Below, in pieces: positions 19,339 to 28,195 of a DNA stretch of 64,000 bases (position 1 is the first letter of the stretch; each line of letters starts with the position of its first letter). The stretch spans positions 62,001 to 126,000 of the forward strand of contig NZ_JAACFT010000013.1 of NCBI RefSeq assembly GCF_029051685.1. The letters are read 5' to 3'. Position numbers and translations under genes: made by a program. The DNA is from Bradyrhizobium sp. CSA207. GTDB taxonomy: Bacteria > Pseudomonadota > Alphaproteobacteria > Rhizobiales > Xanthobacteraceae. The notes beneath the pieces were generated by a model. That model saw only the letters and a program-made list of their open reading frames with translations. It had not been told where the DNA came from and made no database searches.

Positions 19339-19746
19339 ATGAAGCTGACGCAAGGGTGCTTCTCGTTCCTGCCCGATCTGACCGACGACCAGATCACGAA
19401 GCAGGTGCAATATTGCCTGGCCAATGGCTGGGCGGTGAACATCGAATTCACTGACGATCCGCATCCCCGCAACACTTATTGGGAGATGTGGGGTCTGCCG
19501 ATGTTCGATCTCCAGGACGCTGCTGGCGTGATGATGGAGCTCGCCGAGTGCCGTAGGGTGTACGGCGACCGTTACATCCGTATCAGCGGCTTCGACTCAA
19601 GCCATGGCTGGGAATCGGTGCGGATCTCCTTTCTGGTCAACCGACCGCCGCAGGAGGCCGAGTTCGAGCTGGTGCGGCAGGAGGTTGGCGGGCGCGCGAT
19701 CCGGTACACCACTGTACGAAAGCCGGCTGCCCACGCCTCGCAATAA
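19339..19746 (+). CDS. cbbS: RuBisCO small subunit (red-type)
   Basis: 135 residues beginning M-K-L-T-Q-G-C-F-S-F-L-P-D-L-T. N-P-R-N-T-Y-W-E-M-W-G-L-P-M is intact. The C-terminal extension ending Y-T-T-V-R-K-P is the red-type beta-hairpin that seals the central channel. The ATG at 19339 is chosen over an earlier in-frame codon because family members begin M-K-L-T/R. It sits 11 bp after cbbL, with GAGGAGA upstream. Confidence 0.95.
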   Translation: MKLTQGCFSFLPDLTDDQITKQVQYCLANGWAVNIEFTDDPHPRNTYWEMWGLPMFDLQDAAGVMMELAECRRVYGDRYIRISGFDSSHGWESVRISFLVNRPPQEAEFELVRQEVGGRAIRYTTVRKPAAHASQ

Positions 19747-19844
19747 TCCCTTCCTCTCCGCGCGGAGCGCTCCCTGCTCCGTATCCTTGGCGGACCACTG
19801 CTTCGCCGCTCCCCCGCGGCGAAGCCCTTTTCTTCGAGGTGCCG

Positions 19845-20777
19845 ATGCTCGATGTGCCCCATGCAACGACCACCGAAGGCGGCGAGACCAGGTTTGATCT
19901 CCGCAAGGAAGCTGAAGCGGCCGGAATCACGGACACGCTGCAACAGCTCGAGCAGGAGCTGGTTGGCTTGAGGCCGGTCAAGAACCGCGTGCGCCAGATC
20001 GCCTCGCTCCTGTTGATCGAACGCATCCGCCAGCGTGCGGGCCTGGCCTCCGCGCCGCCGACGCTGCACATGTCGTTCACCGGTAATCCCGGCACCGGCA
20101 AGACCACGGTGGCGCTGCGCATGGCGAAAATTCTGCACGGCCTCGGCTTCGTGCGGCGCGGGCAGGTGATCTCGGTGACGCGCGACGATCTCGTCGGCCA
20201 GTATATCGGCCATACCGCGCCGAAAACCAAAGAGATATTGAAGAAGGCGATGGGCGGCGTGCTTTTCATCGACGAGGCCTATTACCTGCATCGGCCCGAC
20301 AACGAGCGCGACTATGGTCAGGAGGCGATCGAGATCCTGCTCCAGGTGATGGAGAACCAGCGCGAGGACCTCGTCGTGATCCTTGCCGGCTATGGCGAGC
20401 GGATGACGAGCTTCTTTGCCAGCAATCCCGGCTTCCGCTCGCGTATCGCGCATCACATCGACTTCCCGGACTATGGGGAGGCCGAGCTTCTCGTCATCGC
20501 GGAGCTGATGCTTAGAGAGCGCGGTTATCGCTTCTCGGCCGCCGCGCGCGAGGCCTTCGAGAAATACATCGAATTGCGCCGGACCCAGCCGTTCTTCTCC
20601 AATGCGCGCTCGATCCGCAACGCGGTCGACCGCATCCGGTTGCGGCAGGCCGATCGGCTGGTCTCCGATCTCGACCGCATGCTCGATGTCGCGGACCTCG
20701 AAAGGATCGATCCCGCCGACGTGCTGGGGAGCCGTGTCTTCAGCGGCGGTGTCGATCTGCGGAGTGCAAAGCCATGA
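19845..20777 (+). CDS. cbbX: RuBisCO activase CbbX (AAA+ ATPase)
   Basis: Red-type RuBisCO activase that pulls the CbbL C-terminus to release inhibitory sugar phosphates; known family members are stimulated by RuBP. About 310 residues. Walker A is G-N-P-G-T-G-K-T-T (residues 80-88), Walker B is [11 protein letters not shown], and arginine-rich [10 protein letters not shown] follows. The ATG at 19845 has GAGG five bases upstream; a GTG at 19839 is in frame but lacks a site. Its stop overlaps the start of cbbE (ATGA). Confidence 0.95.
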   Translation: MLDVPHATTTEGGETRFDLRKEAEAAGITDTLQQLEQELVGLRPVKNRVRQIASLLLIERIRQRAGLASAPPTLHMSFTGNPGTGKTTVALRMAKILHGLGFVRRGQVISVTRDDLVGQYIGHTAPKTKEILKKAMGGVLFIDEAYYLHRPDNERDYGQEAIEILLQVMENQREDLVVILAGYGERMTSFFASNPGFRSRIAHHIDFPDYGEAELLVIAELMLRERGYRFSAAAREAFEKYIELRRTQPFFSNARSIRNAVDRIRLRQADRLVSDLDRMLDVADLERIDPADVLGSRVFSGGVDLRSAKP

Positions 20778-21511
20778 CCAGAGAAATACTCATTGCGCCG
20801 TCGATCCTGGCTGCGGATTTCGCGCGTCTCGGCGAGGAGATCGCAGCCATCGATGCGGCCGGCGCCGACTGGATTCACTGCGACGTGATGGACGGACACT
20901 TCGTGCCGAACATCAGTTATGGCGCCGACGTCATCAAGGCGATCCGGCCGCTGACGAAAAAGGTCTTCGACGTCCATCTCATGATTGCGCCGGCCGATCC
21001 TTATCTGGAGGCCTTCGCGAAGGCGGGCGCCGATGTCATCACGGTGCATGCCGAAGCCGGCGTCCATCTCGACCGCTCGCTCCAGGCCATTCGCGCACTC
21101 GGCAAGCAGGCCGGCGTCAGCCTGTGTCCGGCGACCCCCGAGAGCGTGATCGAATATGTGCTCGACCGCATCGATCTCGTGCTGGTGATGACGGTCAATC
21201 CGGGCTTTGGCGGCCAGTCCTTTCTCGAATCCCAGCTCGAGAAGATCAGGCGTATTCGAGCGATGATCGGCGACCGGCCGATCCGGCTCGAGGTCGATGG
21301 CGGCATCACGCGCGACAATGCCGCTGCCGTTGCCGCCGCGGGCGCCGATACGCTGGTCGCGGGTTCGGCCGTGTTTCGCGGCAACGGCAGTGCCGACTAT
21401 GCCGGCAACATTGCAGCCATCCGCATCGCCGCCGAGGCAGGCCGGGTTCGAAAGCTGCCAGATAGTTCCACACAGCCGATGCGCGCCGGCGAAAGCGCGC
21501 GCCTCCGGTAG
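20774..21511 (+). CDS. cbbE: Ribulose-phosphate 3-epimerase
   Basis: Interconverts xylulose-5-phosphate and ribulose-5-phosphate. A 245-residue TIM barrel with [37 protein letters not shown] and E-V-D-G-G-I, all standard metal and phosphate motifs. It overlaps cbbX by 4 bp, so is probably translationally coupled, and appears to be the last gene of the operon. The C-terminal 20 residues extend past the usual family end. Confidence 0.95.
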   Translation: MTREILIAPSILAADFARLGEEIAAIDAAGADWIHCDVMDGHFVPNISYGADVIKAIRPLTKKVFDVHLMIAPADPYLEAFAKAGADVITVHAEAGVHLDRSLQAIRALGKQAGVSLCPATPESVIEYVLDRIDLVLVMTVNPGFGGQSFLESQLEKIRRIRAMIGDRPIRLEVDGGITRDNAAAVAAAGADTLVAGSAVFRGNGSADYAGNIAAIRIAAEAGRVRKLPDSSTQPMRAGESARLR

Positions 21512-21819
21512 ACGACGGGAGCCGTGCACCAGGCGGCCAGTTGTGCCAAGGCGCGCCACCTTCTCCGCGGTTCTACGGAAGTTTCCGCTCGATCTGATCG
21601 GCGTGAACGTCGAGCGCCGGCTCTACGCCTAGCTCGCTGGCCGGGTGAGCCATGTTCCACGGCGCAGGGCCTGCGCCGATTGGAACTAAAGTCCTCACGC
21701 GCGTTTCTCAAAACTCAACCGCGATCAGGCGGGTCGTGCCCGCAGCAAATGTTTTGCACAACCGCCATCGGCCTGACGCAAATCTGGGCGATAAGCCTGT
21801 GAAAGCGAGGGAGGGCCTC
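21512..21819. other. Gene-free stretch after the cbb operon
   Basis: 308 bp without a supported gene. No clear terminator hairpin with a T-run is seen. The ribosome binding site GGGAGGG for the next small gene is at its right end. Confidence 0.5.
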
Positions 21820-22026
21820 ATGGAGAACGTACGTCGCTACCGGGCGCTGGCGTCCCTCTGTCGTCAGCAGGCGGCCTATCGGCCGCTCCAGAACTGGGAA
21901 CTGCTGGGTCAGGCCGAACATTTCGAGTATCTCGCCGAGATCGCGCTGAAGGCGCATTTCGACGCGTGCAATGCGCAACGCGAAGAGGACGGCATCGCGG
22001 CGTGGGAGACACCCGCCGCGGCATGA
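21820..22026 (+). CDS. Small hypothetical protein, paralogue of the 11172 gene
   Basis: 68 residues starting MENVRRYRALASLCRQQ. It shares its first 45 residues with the protein at 11172-11369, so the two copies flank the cbb cluster. The tail is longer and acidic here. ATG 21820 follows a good GAGGGAGGG site; an in-frame GTG 21 bp earlier is less likely. Confidence 0.68.
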   Translation: MENVRRYRALASLCRQQAAYRPLQNWELLGQAEHFEYLAEIALKAHFDACNAQREEDGIAAWETPAAA

Positions 22027-22045
22027 GAGCGCCGGGCCGACTTCG

Positions 22046-22882
22046 CTAATGCGACATCAGCGTCGGCACCGTCATGGCTTCCAGCATGGCGCGGGTGACG
22101 CCGCCAAGAATGCGCTCCTGCAATCGTGAATGGCCGTAGCCGCCCATGATCAGGAGGTCGAGATTTTCGTCTGCCGCCAATGACAGGATGGCCGGCTGAA
22201 TCTCAGCGCGTGTAGCCGGCAGATCGACCGTGCGGGCCGAGAGCCCGCGACGGGCGAGATGCTTTGCGAGATTCTCCGCCGAAGCGTCCCCCGGGACCGT
22301 GTCGGCTTCGTTGATCGTGAGGATCACGATCTCCTCGGCGCGCGCGAGGAATGGCGCTGCGTCGCGCAACGCACGCGCGGCGACGCGGCTGCCGTCCCAG
22401 CAGATCCCGATCCGGCGCGCCTTGAATGCCCCCCGGAAGGTATACGGCAGGAACAGCACCGGGCCGCCCGCCTGGAACAGGATTTCGCGGGGCAGCTCGT
22501 TGTCAAACGAACCGTGCTCCGGATCCGGCTGAAGTACGACGCAGAGGTCATGTAATCGCGCCATCTCGCCGAGCGAGCCAGCCGCGTCTACGGGGATCGC
22601 GCCAAGCGGGTGACAAGCGTGGGAGATCCCGGCATTCGCCGCTTCGATCTTGAATACCGCGAGCGCCGCCTCGGCCCGCTCCACCGCGCGTTCGCGTTCC
22701 ATTTCGAACACGGCAGCGACGGCAGCGCCTCCCTCCATGACGTAAGCGGCGCTGGTTGCGACATAGCCGACCGCGACCGCATCGAGATGGGCGTGGAGGC
22801 TCGCTGCTAGCGCGATCGAGCCGTCGATCACCGGACGCATCGCGCGCTCGGTCGGGATGTGGACGAGAATGTCTTTGTACAT
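22046..22882 (-). CDS. Universal stress protein (tandem UspA domains)
   Basis: 278 residues with two Usp folds. Domain 1 starts M-Y-K-D-I-L-V-H-I-P-T-E-R. Domain 2 (about 160-278) carries I-C-W-D-G-S-R and the C-terminal I-M-G-G-Y-G-H-S-R-L-Q-E, part of the ATP-binding G-2x-G-9x-G-(S/T) pattern. The ATG at 22882 has a GGAGG site; the longer frame to 23011 is upstream DNA. A FixK/FNR-type box 64 bp upstream suggests induction by low oxygen. Confidence 0.88.
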   Translation of the reverse strand: MYKDILVHIPTERAMRPVIDGSIALAASLHAHLDAVAVGYVATSAAYVMEGGAAVAAVFEMERERAVERAEAALAVFKIEAANAGISHACHPLGAIPVDAAGSLGEMARLHDLCVVLQPDPEHGSFDNELPREILFQAGGPVLFLPYTFRGAFKARRIGICWDGSRVAARALRDAAPFLARAEEIVILTINEADTVPGDASAENLAKHLARRGLSARTVDLPATRAEIQPAILSLAADENLDLLIMGGYGHSRLQERILGGVTRAMLEAMTVPTLMSH

Positions 22883-22945
22883 GACAGCGCCTCCGGCGGA
22901 CGTCGTTTGGTGCGGGCCAATCTTCCACCGATCGGGAAACGCTTG

Positions 22946-22959
22946 TTGACTTGCGTCAA
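22946..22959 (-). promoter_or_regulatory. FixK/FNR-type box
   Basis: TTGACTTGCGTCAA (TTGAC-N4-GTCAA) is a perfect palindrome fitting the TTG-N8-CAA consensus of FixK2/FNR. With the box at -41.5, transcription towards the universal stress gene would start near 22911, leaving a 29-nt leader before the ATG at 22882. It could also act on the FtsH fragment to the right. Confidence 0.68.
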
Positions 22960-23064
22960 CTGCGGCTACGGCCCAGCAACTTTGATCCTCCGCAAAACCG
23001 CAGGCCTCCAACCGCCTAGGGCGGTCGCGTAGCGATTCTCCGGGTTCACATCAAGAAGATCCAC

Positions 23065-23856
23065 ATGGCGCGGGACGTCGATCTCGACAAGGTGGCCGGT
23101 CTCACCGCCGGCTTCACCGGTGCCGACATTGCCAACCTCATCAACGAAGCCGCGATTGCGGCGACCCGGCGCAAGGCCGACGAGGTCTCCTTCGAAGACT
23201 TCACCGCGGAAATCGAGCGGATCGTAGCCGGCGTCGAGAAGAAGAGCCGGGTGCTGAGCACCAACGAACGTAGGCGCGTTGCGTATCACGAGATGGGTCA
23301 TGTGCTTGTCGCGGCCAATCTGCCCGGAGTCGATCCCGTGCAGAAGGTCTCGATCATCCCGCGCGGCATTGGTGCGCTTGGTTACACCATGCAGCGTCCG
23401 ACTGAGGATCGTTTCCTGCTGACGGTCGGCGAGCTGAAAAGTCGCATCGCGGTTCTGATGGGCGGTCGCGCTTCGGAGCGGCTGATCTTCGATGGTGACA
23501 TATCGACCGGCGCGGCCCACGATCTCCAGCGTGTTACCGATATCGCGATTGAGATGGTGACAAAGTACGGCATGGACGCAACCGTCGGCCAGCGCACCTA
23601 TGCATCGAAGCCGTTGATGTTCCTGCAGGCCGCCCAAGATGCGGTCGTGAGTGCGGCGGAGGACACCGGGCGGGAGATCGACCTTGCCGTGCGCGATCTG
23701 GTCGAGGCGGGCGATGTTACGGCGCGCAGGATTCTTGCGGAGCATCGCTCCGAGCTCGAGGCCGGCATCGTACTTCTGATCGACAAGGAAAGCCTCACCG
23801 CCGAGCAATTCGCCCCCTCGCGCGCGAAAGCCGCAATCGGGCAAGCTGCCGCATGA
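23065..23856 (+). pseudogene. ftsH: N-terminally truncated FtsH protease (M41 peptidase domain)
   Basis: The last 263 residues of an FtsH-like protein: the end of the AAA lid (A-G-F-T-G-A-D-I-A-N-L-I-N-E-A-A) and the M41 peptidase with H75-E-M-G-H79 and the D of A-A-H-D-L-Q-R as third zinc ligand. Homology continues upstream without an ATG (G-R-V-A-I-L-R-V-H-I-K-K), back to a TAG at 23017. The membrane segments and ATPase core (about 350 residues) are missing. The peptidase core is intact and an ATG is available, so expression of a stand-alone peptidase cannot be excluded. Confidence 0.8.
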
Positions 23857-24003
23857 CGTCGGCGCAAAGTGACGGTGTCCATCATCGGCGGCCGCTGGTC
23901 GCGCCTCCTTTGCCAACAATTAATTGCGTGGACGGGATACCGTAATGTCGCGAGGTCCATATTGAGGTCAAGGCGACACCTGACCCAACATGGACATTTC
24001 GAC

Positions 24004-25542
24004 ATGACCGACCGCGTCAATTCCGACACCAACACGTCCCGCAAGATTCTGAGGCCGCGCCGGCTTGCGCTGCTCGGCACCGTGGCCGCGCTCGGCGTGG
24101 CGGTGCTTGCTGCTTCTCCCGGTTCTTCGCCGTTCGGTGTGACCCCGTTCGTTGGGCCGGCGCAGGCGGCGGAAGCCGCCGCAACGCCGCCGGGCTTCGG
24201 CGACCTCGTTGCCAAGGTCAAACCTGCCGTCATCTCGGTGCGGGTCAGAATCGACCGGGACAACGACAAGAGCGCGATGCTGCAACAGAACCGGATGGAC
24301 TCCGACGAGGATTCGCCGTTCGACCAGTTCTCCCGGCAGTTCGGTTTCGGTGGCCCCAAGGGCATGCCGCGCCAGCGTCACCAGGTGATCACCGGCGAGG
24401 GCTCCGGCTTCTTCATCTCCGCTGACGGCTATGCGGTGACCAACAACCACGTTGTCGACCATGCGCAGTCTGTGCAGATCACGACGGATGACGGCGCGAT
24501 CTACACCGCGAAGGTGGTCGGCACCGATCCGAAGACCGATCTGGCGCTGATCAAGGTCGAGGGCAAGAAGGATTTCCCGTTCGTCAAATTCTCCGACCAG
24601 AAGCCGCGGATCGGCGACTGGGTGGTCGCGGTCGGCAATCCCTTCGGCCTCGGCGGCACCGTGACCGCCGGTATCGTCTCGGCCAGCGGCCGCGACATCG
24701 GCAACGGTCCCTATGACGACTTCATCCAGATCGACGCCCCCATCAACAAGGGCAATTCAGGCGGTCCGGCCTTCGATATGACCGGCAACGTGATCGGCGT
24801 GAACACTGCGATCTTCTCGCCCTCCGGCGGCTCGGTCGGCATCGGCTTCGACATTCCGGCCTCGACCGCAAAGCTCGTCGTCGCGCAGCTGAAGGACAGG
24901 GGCGCGGTGACCCGCGGCTGGCTTGGCGTCCAGGTGCAGCCCGTGACGGCGGATATTGCCGACAGCATCGGCCTGAAGGAGGCAAGGGGCGCGATCGTCG
25001 ACAATCCGCAAGGTGGCAGTCCGGCGGCGAAGGCCGGCATCGAGGCGGGTGACGTCATCACGGCCGTCAATGGCACTCCGATCAAGGACTCGCGCGATCT
25101 CGCCCGCACCATCGCCACATTGGCGCCGGGCAGCTCGGTGAAGCTCGACGTCTGGCACAAGGGTGAGGGCAAGACGATGACGCTCGCGCTTGGCGAGCTG
25201 CCGAAGGAGCGGCAGGCCCAAGGCAACGGCAAGGCCGATGACGGCAAGGTCCAGCCGGACGCGCGAACGCCGCGCCTTGGCCTCAGCCTGGCGCCCGCAG
25301 GCGACGTGCAGGGCGCCGGCCAGAGCGGCGTCGTGGTGACCGAGGTCGATCCGCAAGGCCCGGCCGCGCAGCGCGGCATCCAGACCGGCGACGTCATCCT
25401 CAATGTCGGCGGCAAGGCCGTCGCCAGTGTTGGCGACGTCCGCTCCGAGCTGGCGCAGGCCAGATCATCCGGCCGGCGCAGCGTGCTGTTGCAGGTGAAG
25501 AACGCAGAGGCGACCCGGTTCGTCGCAGTGCCGCTCGCGTAA
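24004..25542 (+). CDS. degP: Do-like periplasmic serine protease (DegP/HtrA)
   Basis: A 512-residue HtrA protease-chaperone exported to the periplasm. An Arg-rich signal/anchor (residues 12-37) and Ala-rich cleavage area near A-Q-A-A-E-A are followed by the trypsin-like domain with triad His149 (N-N-H-V-V-D), Asp179 (K-T-D-L-A-L) and Ser252 (G-N-S-G-G-P). Two PDZ domains lie at about 300-395 and 410-510. ATG 24004 is chosen because the signal peptide follows directly. A strong terminator lies 25 bp past the stop. Confidence 0.93.
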   Translation: MTDRVNSDTNTSRKILRPRRLALLGTVAALGVAVLAASPGSSPFGVTPFVGPAQAAEAAATPPGFGDLVAKVKPAVISVRVRIDRDNDKSAMLQQNRMDSDEDSPFDQFSRQFGFGGPKGMPRQRHQVITGEGSGFFISADGYAVTNNHVVDHAQSVQITTDDGAIYTAKVVGTDPKTDLALIKVEGKKDFPFVKFSDQKPRIGDWVVAVGNPFGLGGTVTAGIVSASGRDIGNGPYDDFIQIDAPINKGNSGGPAFDMTGNVIGVNTAIFSPSGGSVGIGFDIPASTAKLVVAQLKDRGAVTRGWLGVQVQPVTADIADSIGLKEARGAIVDNPQGGSPAAKAGIEAGDVITAVNGTPIKDSRDLARTIATLAPGSSVKLDVWHKGEGKTMTLALGELPKERQAQGNGKADDGKVQPDARTPRLGLSLAPAGDVQGAGQSGVVVTEVDPQGPAAQRGIQTGDVILNVGGKAVASVGDVRSELAQARSSGRRSVLLQVKNAEATRFVAVPLA

Positions 25543-25567
25543 GTCATACGCCTGCCCGCACGAGTCC

Positions 25568-25594
25568 AAAAAGGCGGCCTTCGGGTCGCCTTTT
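25568..25594 (+). terminator. Rho-independent terminator after degP
   Basis: AAAAAGGCG / CGCCTTTT arms around a TTCG-containing tip, followed by CCC rather than a long T-run. It can act in both directions. Confidence 0.8.
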
Positions 25595-25815
25595 CCCGTC
25601 GGCAAGCAAGTTTCCCAAAGAGCGCCGATAACATTCTCGTCAACGGCAGGAATGATGACGGGTTCGTCCGAAAAAGCCGCGTTCGCTTATCAGACTTCGG
25701 AGTTGCATGTGCTCGGCGGCAATGAAGCTGCCGGCGCGGGTTGCAAGGATGGAACTTCGAGCGTCCGGCCGCTTTGTGGAACTGGCCGGCGGTTCGCATT
25801 TGATCGGTGCCGAAG

Positions 25816-26178
25816 ATGGTTCGATTGAAGCTCTTTCTGAGAAGTGCGCTGCTCGTCGCGCCCTTCGTGCTGTCGATCGGAAGCGCCTTGGGCCGCGACG
25901 ATGGCCGCTACGCCGATTCTCCGCTCAAGCCGTGGTTCGACAGCCTGCGCAGCCATCTCGGTCCGTGCTGCTCGGACGCGGACGGGCTTGCCGTCGCCGA
26001 TCCCGACTGGGAATCGCACAACGGGCACTATCGCGTGCGGCTGGATGGGCAGTGGGTCGAGGTGCCCGATGAAGCTGTCATCACCGAGCCGAACCGCGCT
26101 GGTCGCACCATGGTGTGGCCGGTCAAGACCTCGTTCGGGATATCGATCCGCTGCTTCATGCCGGGCAGCATGATCTGA
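25816..26178 (+). CDS. Small secreted hypothetical protein
   Basis: 120 residues with a clear signal peptide (L-K-L-F-L-R-S-A-L-L-V-A-P-F-V-L-S-I-G-S, cleavage near A-L-G). The mature part has a G-P-C-C-S-D-A-D-G motif and a third cysteine near the C-terminus (I-R-C-F-M-P-G), so a disulphide is possible. A GTG nine bases upstream is an alternative start. Function unknown. Confidence 0.72.
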   Translation: MVRLKLFLRSALLVAPFVLSIGSALGRDDGRYADSPLKPWFDSLRSHLGPCCSDADGLAVADPDWESHNGHYRVRLDGQWVEVPDEAVITEPNRAGRTMVWPVKTSFGISIRCFMPGSMI

Positions 26179-26184
26179 CGCCGG

Positions 26185-26493
26185 TCAGCGCGACCGCTTG
26201 GCGGATTTGCGCTTCGACGCCTTCTTGGACGTTTTCTTTGATGTCTTCCTGGACGATGTCTTCCTGGACGTTTTCTTGGCTGTCTTCCGCTTTGAGGCTT
26301 TCTTCGGGACCTTCTTGCCCTTCTTGCGCGCCTTCGAGAGGCCGATCGCGATCGCCTGTTTGCGGTTTTTCACGCGTCCGCCACGACCGCCGCGTCCACT
26401 CTTTGCGGTGCCCTTCTTGTAGCGCCGCATCTCGCTTTCGACATCACTGCCGGAGCTGCGCGAATAGCGGCGCTTCTTCGCCTTGCGTGCCAT
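26185..26493 (-). CDS. DUF6496-like basic, histone H1-like protein
   Basis: 102 residues. The N-terminal part reads M-A-R-K-A-K-K-R-R-Y then M-R-R-Y-K-K-G-T-A-K-S and R-K-Q-A-I-A-I-G-L-S-K-A, the pattern of the DUF6496 family. The C-terminal 40 residues are low-complexity Lys/Ser/Thr/Ala repeats like K-K-T-S-R-K-T-S, suggesting non-specific DNA or RNA binding. Start at 26493 behind AAGGGAGAACG. An EcfG-like promoter motif lies upstream, which suggests stress induction. Confidence 0.8.
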   Translation of the reverse strand: MARKAKKRRYSRSSGSDVESEMRRYKKGTAKSGRGGRGGRVKNRKQAIAIGLSKARKKGKKVPKKASKRKTAKKTSRKTSSRKTSKKTSKKASKRKSAKRSR

Positions 26494-26520
26494 CAACGTT
26501 CTCCCTTGGGCCGAGGGGAA

Positions 26521-26545
26521 AACCGTTCGTAGCAGGCAGGGTTCC
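26521..26545 (-). promoter_or_regulatory. EcfG-like promoter motif (gene at 26493)
   Basis: On the minus strand GGAAC (26545-26541), 16 bases, then GGTT (26524-26521). The alphaproteobacterial general-stress sigma factor consensus is GGAAC-N16/17-CGTT, so this matches except one -10 base. It lies 28 bp upstream of the ATG. Confidence 0.6.
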
Positions 26546-26583
26546 GAAACCACGGCCTGCGACACTCCACGGCAGCAAGCAGG

Positions 26584-26778
26584 CTAGAACGAATTCGCCA
26601 GCTCGATCTCCGCCTCCAGTGCCTGGATGCGACGCGCGGCTTCAGCGAAGGACAGATCCCGCGCGTATTGTGCAGGCTGGTAAGCCTCTTCGCTGAGCCG
26701 CTTCAGCTTGAGGCCCTGTGTCCGCGTCATCTGCTCCGAAAGCACGGCCCTGGCGTCGTACCGCACCTGAATCTGCAT
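26584..26778 (-). CDS. DUF3072-like protein
   Basis: 64 residues with M-T-R-T-Q-G-L-K-L-K-R-L-S-E-E-A followed by L-S-F-A-E-A-A-R-R-I-Q-A-L-E. This is the arrangement of DUF3072 proteins, a short helical module sometimes linked to stress or plasmid functions. No membrane or signal segment. Confidence 0.72.
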   Translation of the reverse strand: MQIQVRYDARAVLSEQMTRTQGLKLKRLSEEAYQPAQYARDLSFAEAARRIQALEAEIELANSF

Positions 26779-26839
26779 TTCCCATCTCCGTTCTGAAATC
26801 GTGGCTTGACTATATGTTCTTATTTTGTTCTAACAAGCC

Positions 26840-27115
26840 ATGGACAACAGAATTAATGAAATCCGGCGGAAAATCAGCGCCTTGCGGCTGGAAATGGCCG
26901 AGATCGAGGCATCTGTCCGCGACCTCGTCAACCGTGATCGCGACTGCACCGAACAGGCGCTTTCGCAAATGGGCCTGCGGCGGAAAATCAACCTGGCGAT
27001 TACCGAATGGAAGGCGGCGGGCGGTGGCGACGTCCTGCCCGACATTCGGGACAGGGTGCGTCTTCGGACCGTCAGGCAAGTCGGCAAGCCAGCAGGCGCG
27101 ATCGCGCCCCGCTGA
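26840..27115 (+). CDS. Small hypothetical coiled-coil protein
   Basis: 91 residues. An N-terminal heptad pattern (I-N-E-I-R-R-K-I-S-A-L-R-L-E-M-A-E-I-E) suggests a short coiled coil. Divergent from the DUF3072 gene, with an AT-rich promoter region (ACTATATGTTCTTATTTTG) between them. Function unknown. Confidence 0.65.
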   Translation: MDNRINEIRRKISALRLEMAEIEASVRDLVNRDRDCTEQALSQMGLRRKINLAITEWKAAGGGDVLPDIRDRVRLRTVRQVGKPAGAIAPR

Positions 27116-27435
27116 GATTTTTTTGGCGGCTCACCGTGGAGGAGTCCGGACGCCCGCGCGCCGAGCTTTTCGAACTGGGCTCCGCCATTGGGCAATTGCA
27201 TTGCGAGGGTCTCGACGAGGCGACAACGCAAGCTTCTGATCGCACGCAGGCGCGTACGGCTCGAGCATCTCGTGAAGATGAATTCCGCAGGCGGCGGCCT
27301 TAACATCGCTGACAATCGAGGCAGCTAACGCGGGGTGGACATCCACCGCAGCGCGGTGTGACCGGTGCCCCGGCATCGCTGAACGGAAAAGCCCCGCGTC
27401 ACCGCGGGGCTTTGTGATTGAGTCGTCGACGGCAC
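27116..27435. other. 320-bp stretch without a confident gene
   Basis: Two short overlapping frames near 27136-27330 (one rich in R/L: R-R-Q-R-K-L-L-I-A-R-R-R-V-R-L-E-H-L) look like a decayed small gene with a frameshift but cannot be supported. A bidirectional terminator hairpin lies at 27387-27414. Confidence 0.45.
27387..27414 (-). terminator. Bidirectional terminator hairpin
   Basis: AAAAGCCCCGC ... GCGGGGCTTT, strong stem with A-run on one side and T-run on the other; placed just downstream of the 27436-27675 gene. Confidence 0.85.
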
Positions 27436-27675
27436 TCACTTGGTGTTGGTGGTGCCCTTGTTCGTCATGGTACCGCCCTGATCGGAGCCGGGACCAGAGC
27501 CGCCTTGGCCGGACGGGTCAGCGCCCTTTGAGGATTTGGTGTTGGCGCCTGTGGTCTGCGACGATGACATCGAAGATCCTTGCTTGGCCTTGTGCGACTT
27601 TGCCTGAGCGGCGAAGGGGGTCGCGGCAAGGCCGGTTGCCAACATCATGGCGAGAGCGAGCTTGGTCGTCTTCAT
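27436..27675 (-). CDS. Small secreted Gly/Ser/Thr-rich protein
   Basis: 79 residues: signal peptide M-K-T-T-K-L-A-L-A-M-M-L-A-T-G-L ending near A-A-Q-A, then a low-complexity Ser/Gly/Lys tail (S-S-K-G-A-D-P-S-G-Q-G-G). Disordered periplasmic protein by composition. An EcfG-like promoter motif lies upstream and a strong terminator follows. Confidence 0.72.
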   Translation of the reverse strand: MKTTKLALAMMLATGLAATPFAAQAKSHKAKQGSSMSSSQTTGANTKSSKGADPSGQGGSGPGSDQGGTMTNKGTTNTK

Positions 27676-27713
27676 TGCGCGGGAACTCCTGAGTTAAAAT
27701 GACGCAGGCAGCC

Positions 27714-27738
27714 AACTGCCGTTCGCTGCAGGAGTTCC
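27714..27738 (-). promoter_or_regulatory. EcfG-like promoter motif (gene at 27675)
   Basis: Minus strand GGAAC (27738-27734), 16 bases, AGTT (27717-27714), one base off CGTT; 39 bp before the ATG. Confidence 0.5.
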
Positions 27739-27798
27739 ACGCAAAACGTTGCGCCGCTTCACATCCGCTTCAAAATTCCTTGCGCTATTCCTTGCGCT

Positions 27799-28056
27799 TC
27801 AAAACTCTTTGTTCTCGGCGAGAATGAACACGACACCGGTAAGTGTCGCTCCGATCGCGAACGTGGTCACCAGTGTGATAATGAAGACGATAACGGCTTC
27901 ACGGCCGCCGTTGTGGATCAGCGCGGCGACGGCAGGGTTGGTGAGTGCGAGCACAAGGCCGAAGACGAGGCCCAGTGCCGCGCCCATCATCGCGTGCGTC
28001 ATCACACGGATGGCGCCGGTGCGAGAGATAAGTCCGGAGGGCCTCTTCGTGCGCAT
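27799..28056 (-). CDS. Small two-helix membrane protein
   Basis: 85 residues with two hydrophobic segments (M-G-A-A-L-G-L-V-F-G-L-V-L-A-L and V-I-V-F-I-I-T-L-V-T-T-F-A-I-G) separated by a short loop, and a charged N-terminus. Function unknown. The upstream EcfG motif is a perfect match, so it is probably a member of the general stress regulon. Confidence 0.72.
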   Translation of the reverse strand: MRTKRPSGLISRTGAIRVMTHAMMGAALGLVFGLVLALTNPAVAALIHNGGREAVIVFIITLVTTFAIGATLTGVVFILAENKEF

Positions 28057-28082
28057 GGAGCCGCCCCTTCGATTTGCAGGGA

Positions 28083-28107
28083 AACGCGGCCGAGGATCGC
28101 GGGTTCC
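28083..28107 (-). promoter_or_regulatory. EcfG promoter motif, perfect (gene at 28056)
   Basis: Minus strand GGAAC (28107-28103), exactly 16 bases, CGTT (28086-28083) followed by T. It lies 27 bp before the ATG, consistent with a short leader. Best match of the window to the EcfG consensus. Confidence 0.75.
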
Positions 28108-28195
28108 ACTTACATGAACAAATTGTCACGACAGGCTTCATCCGGCGTTCAGGCCGGAGTTGCGAGGATGGCGCCATCAACACGGGACATTCGAT

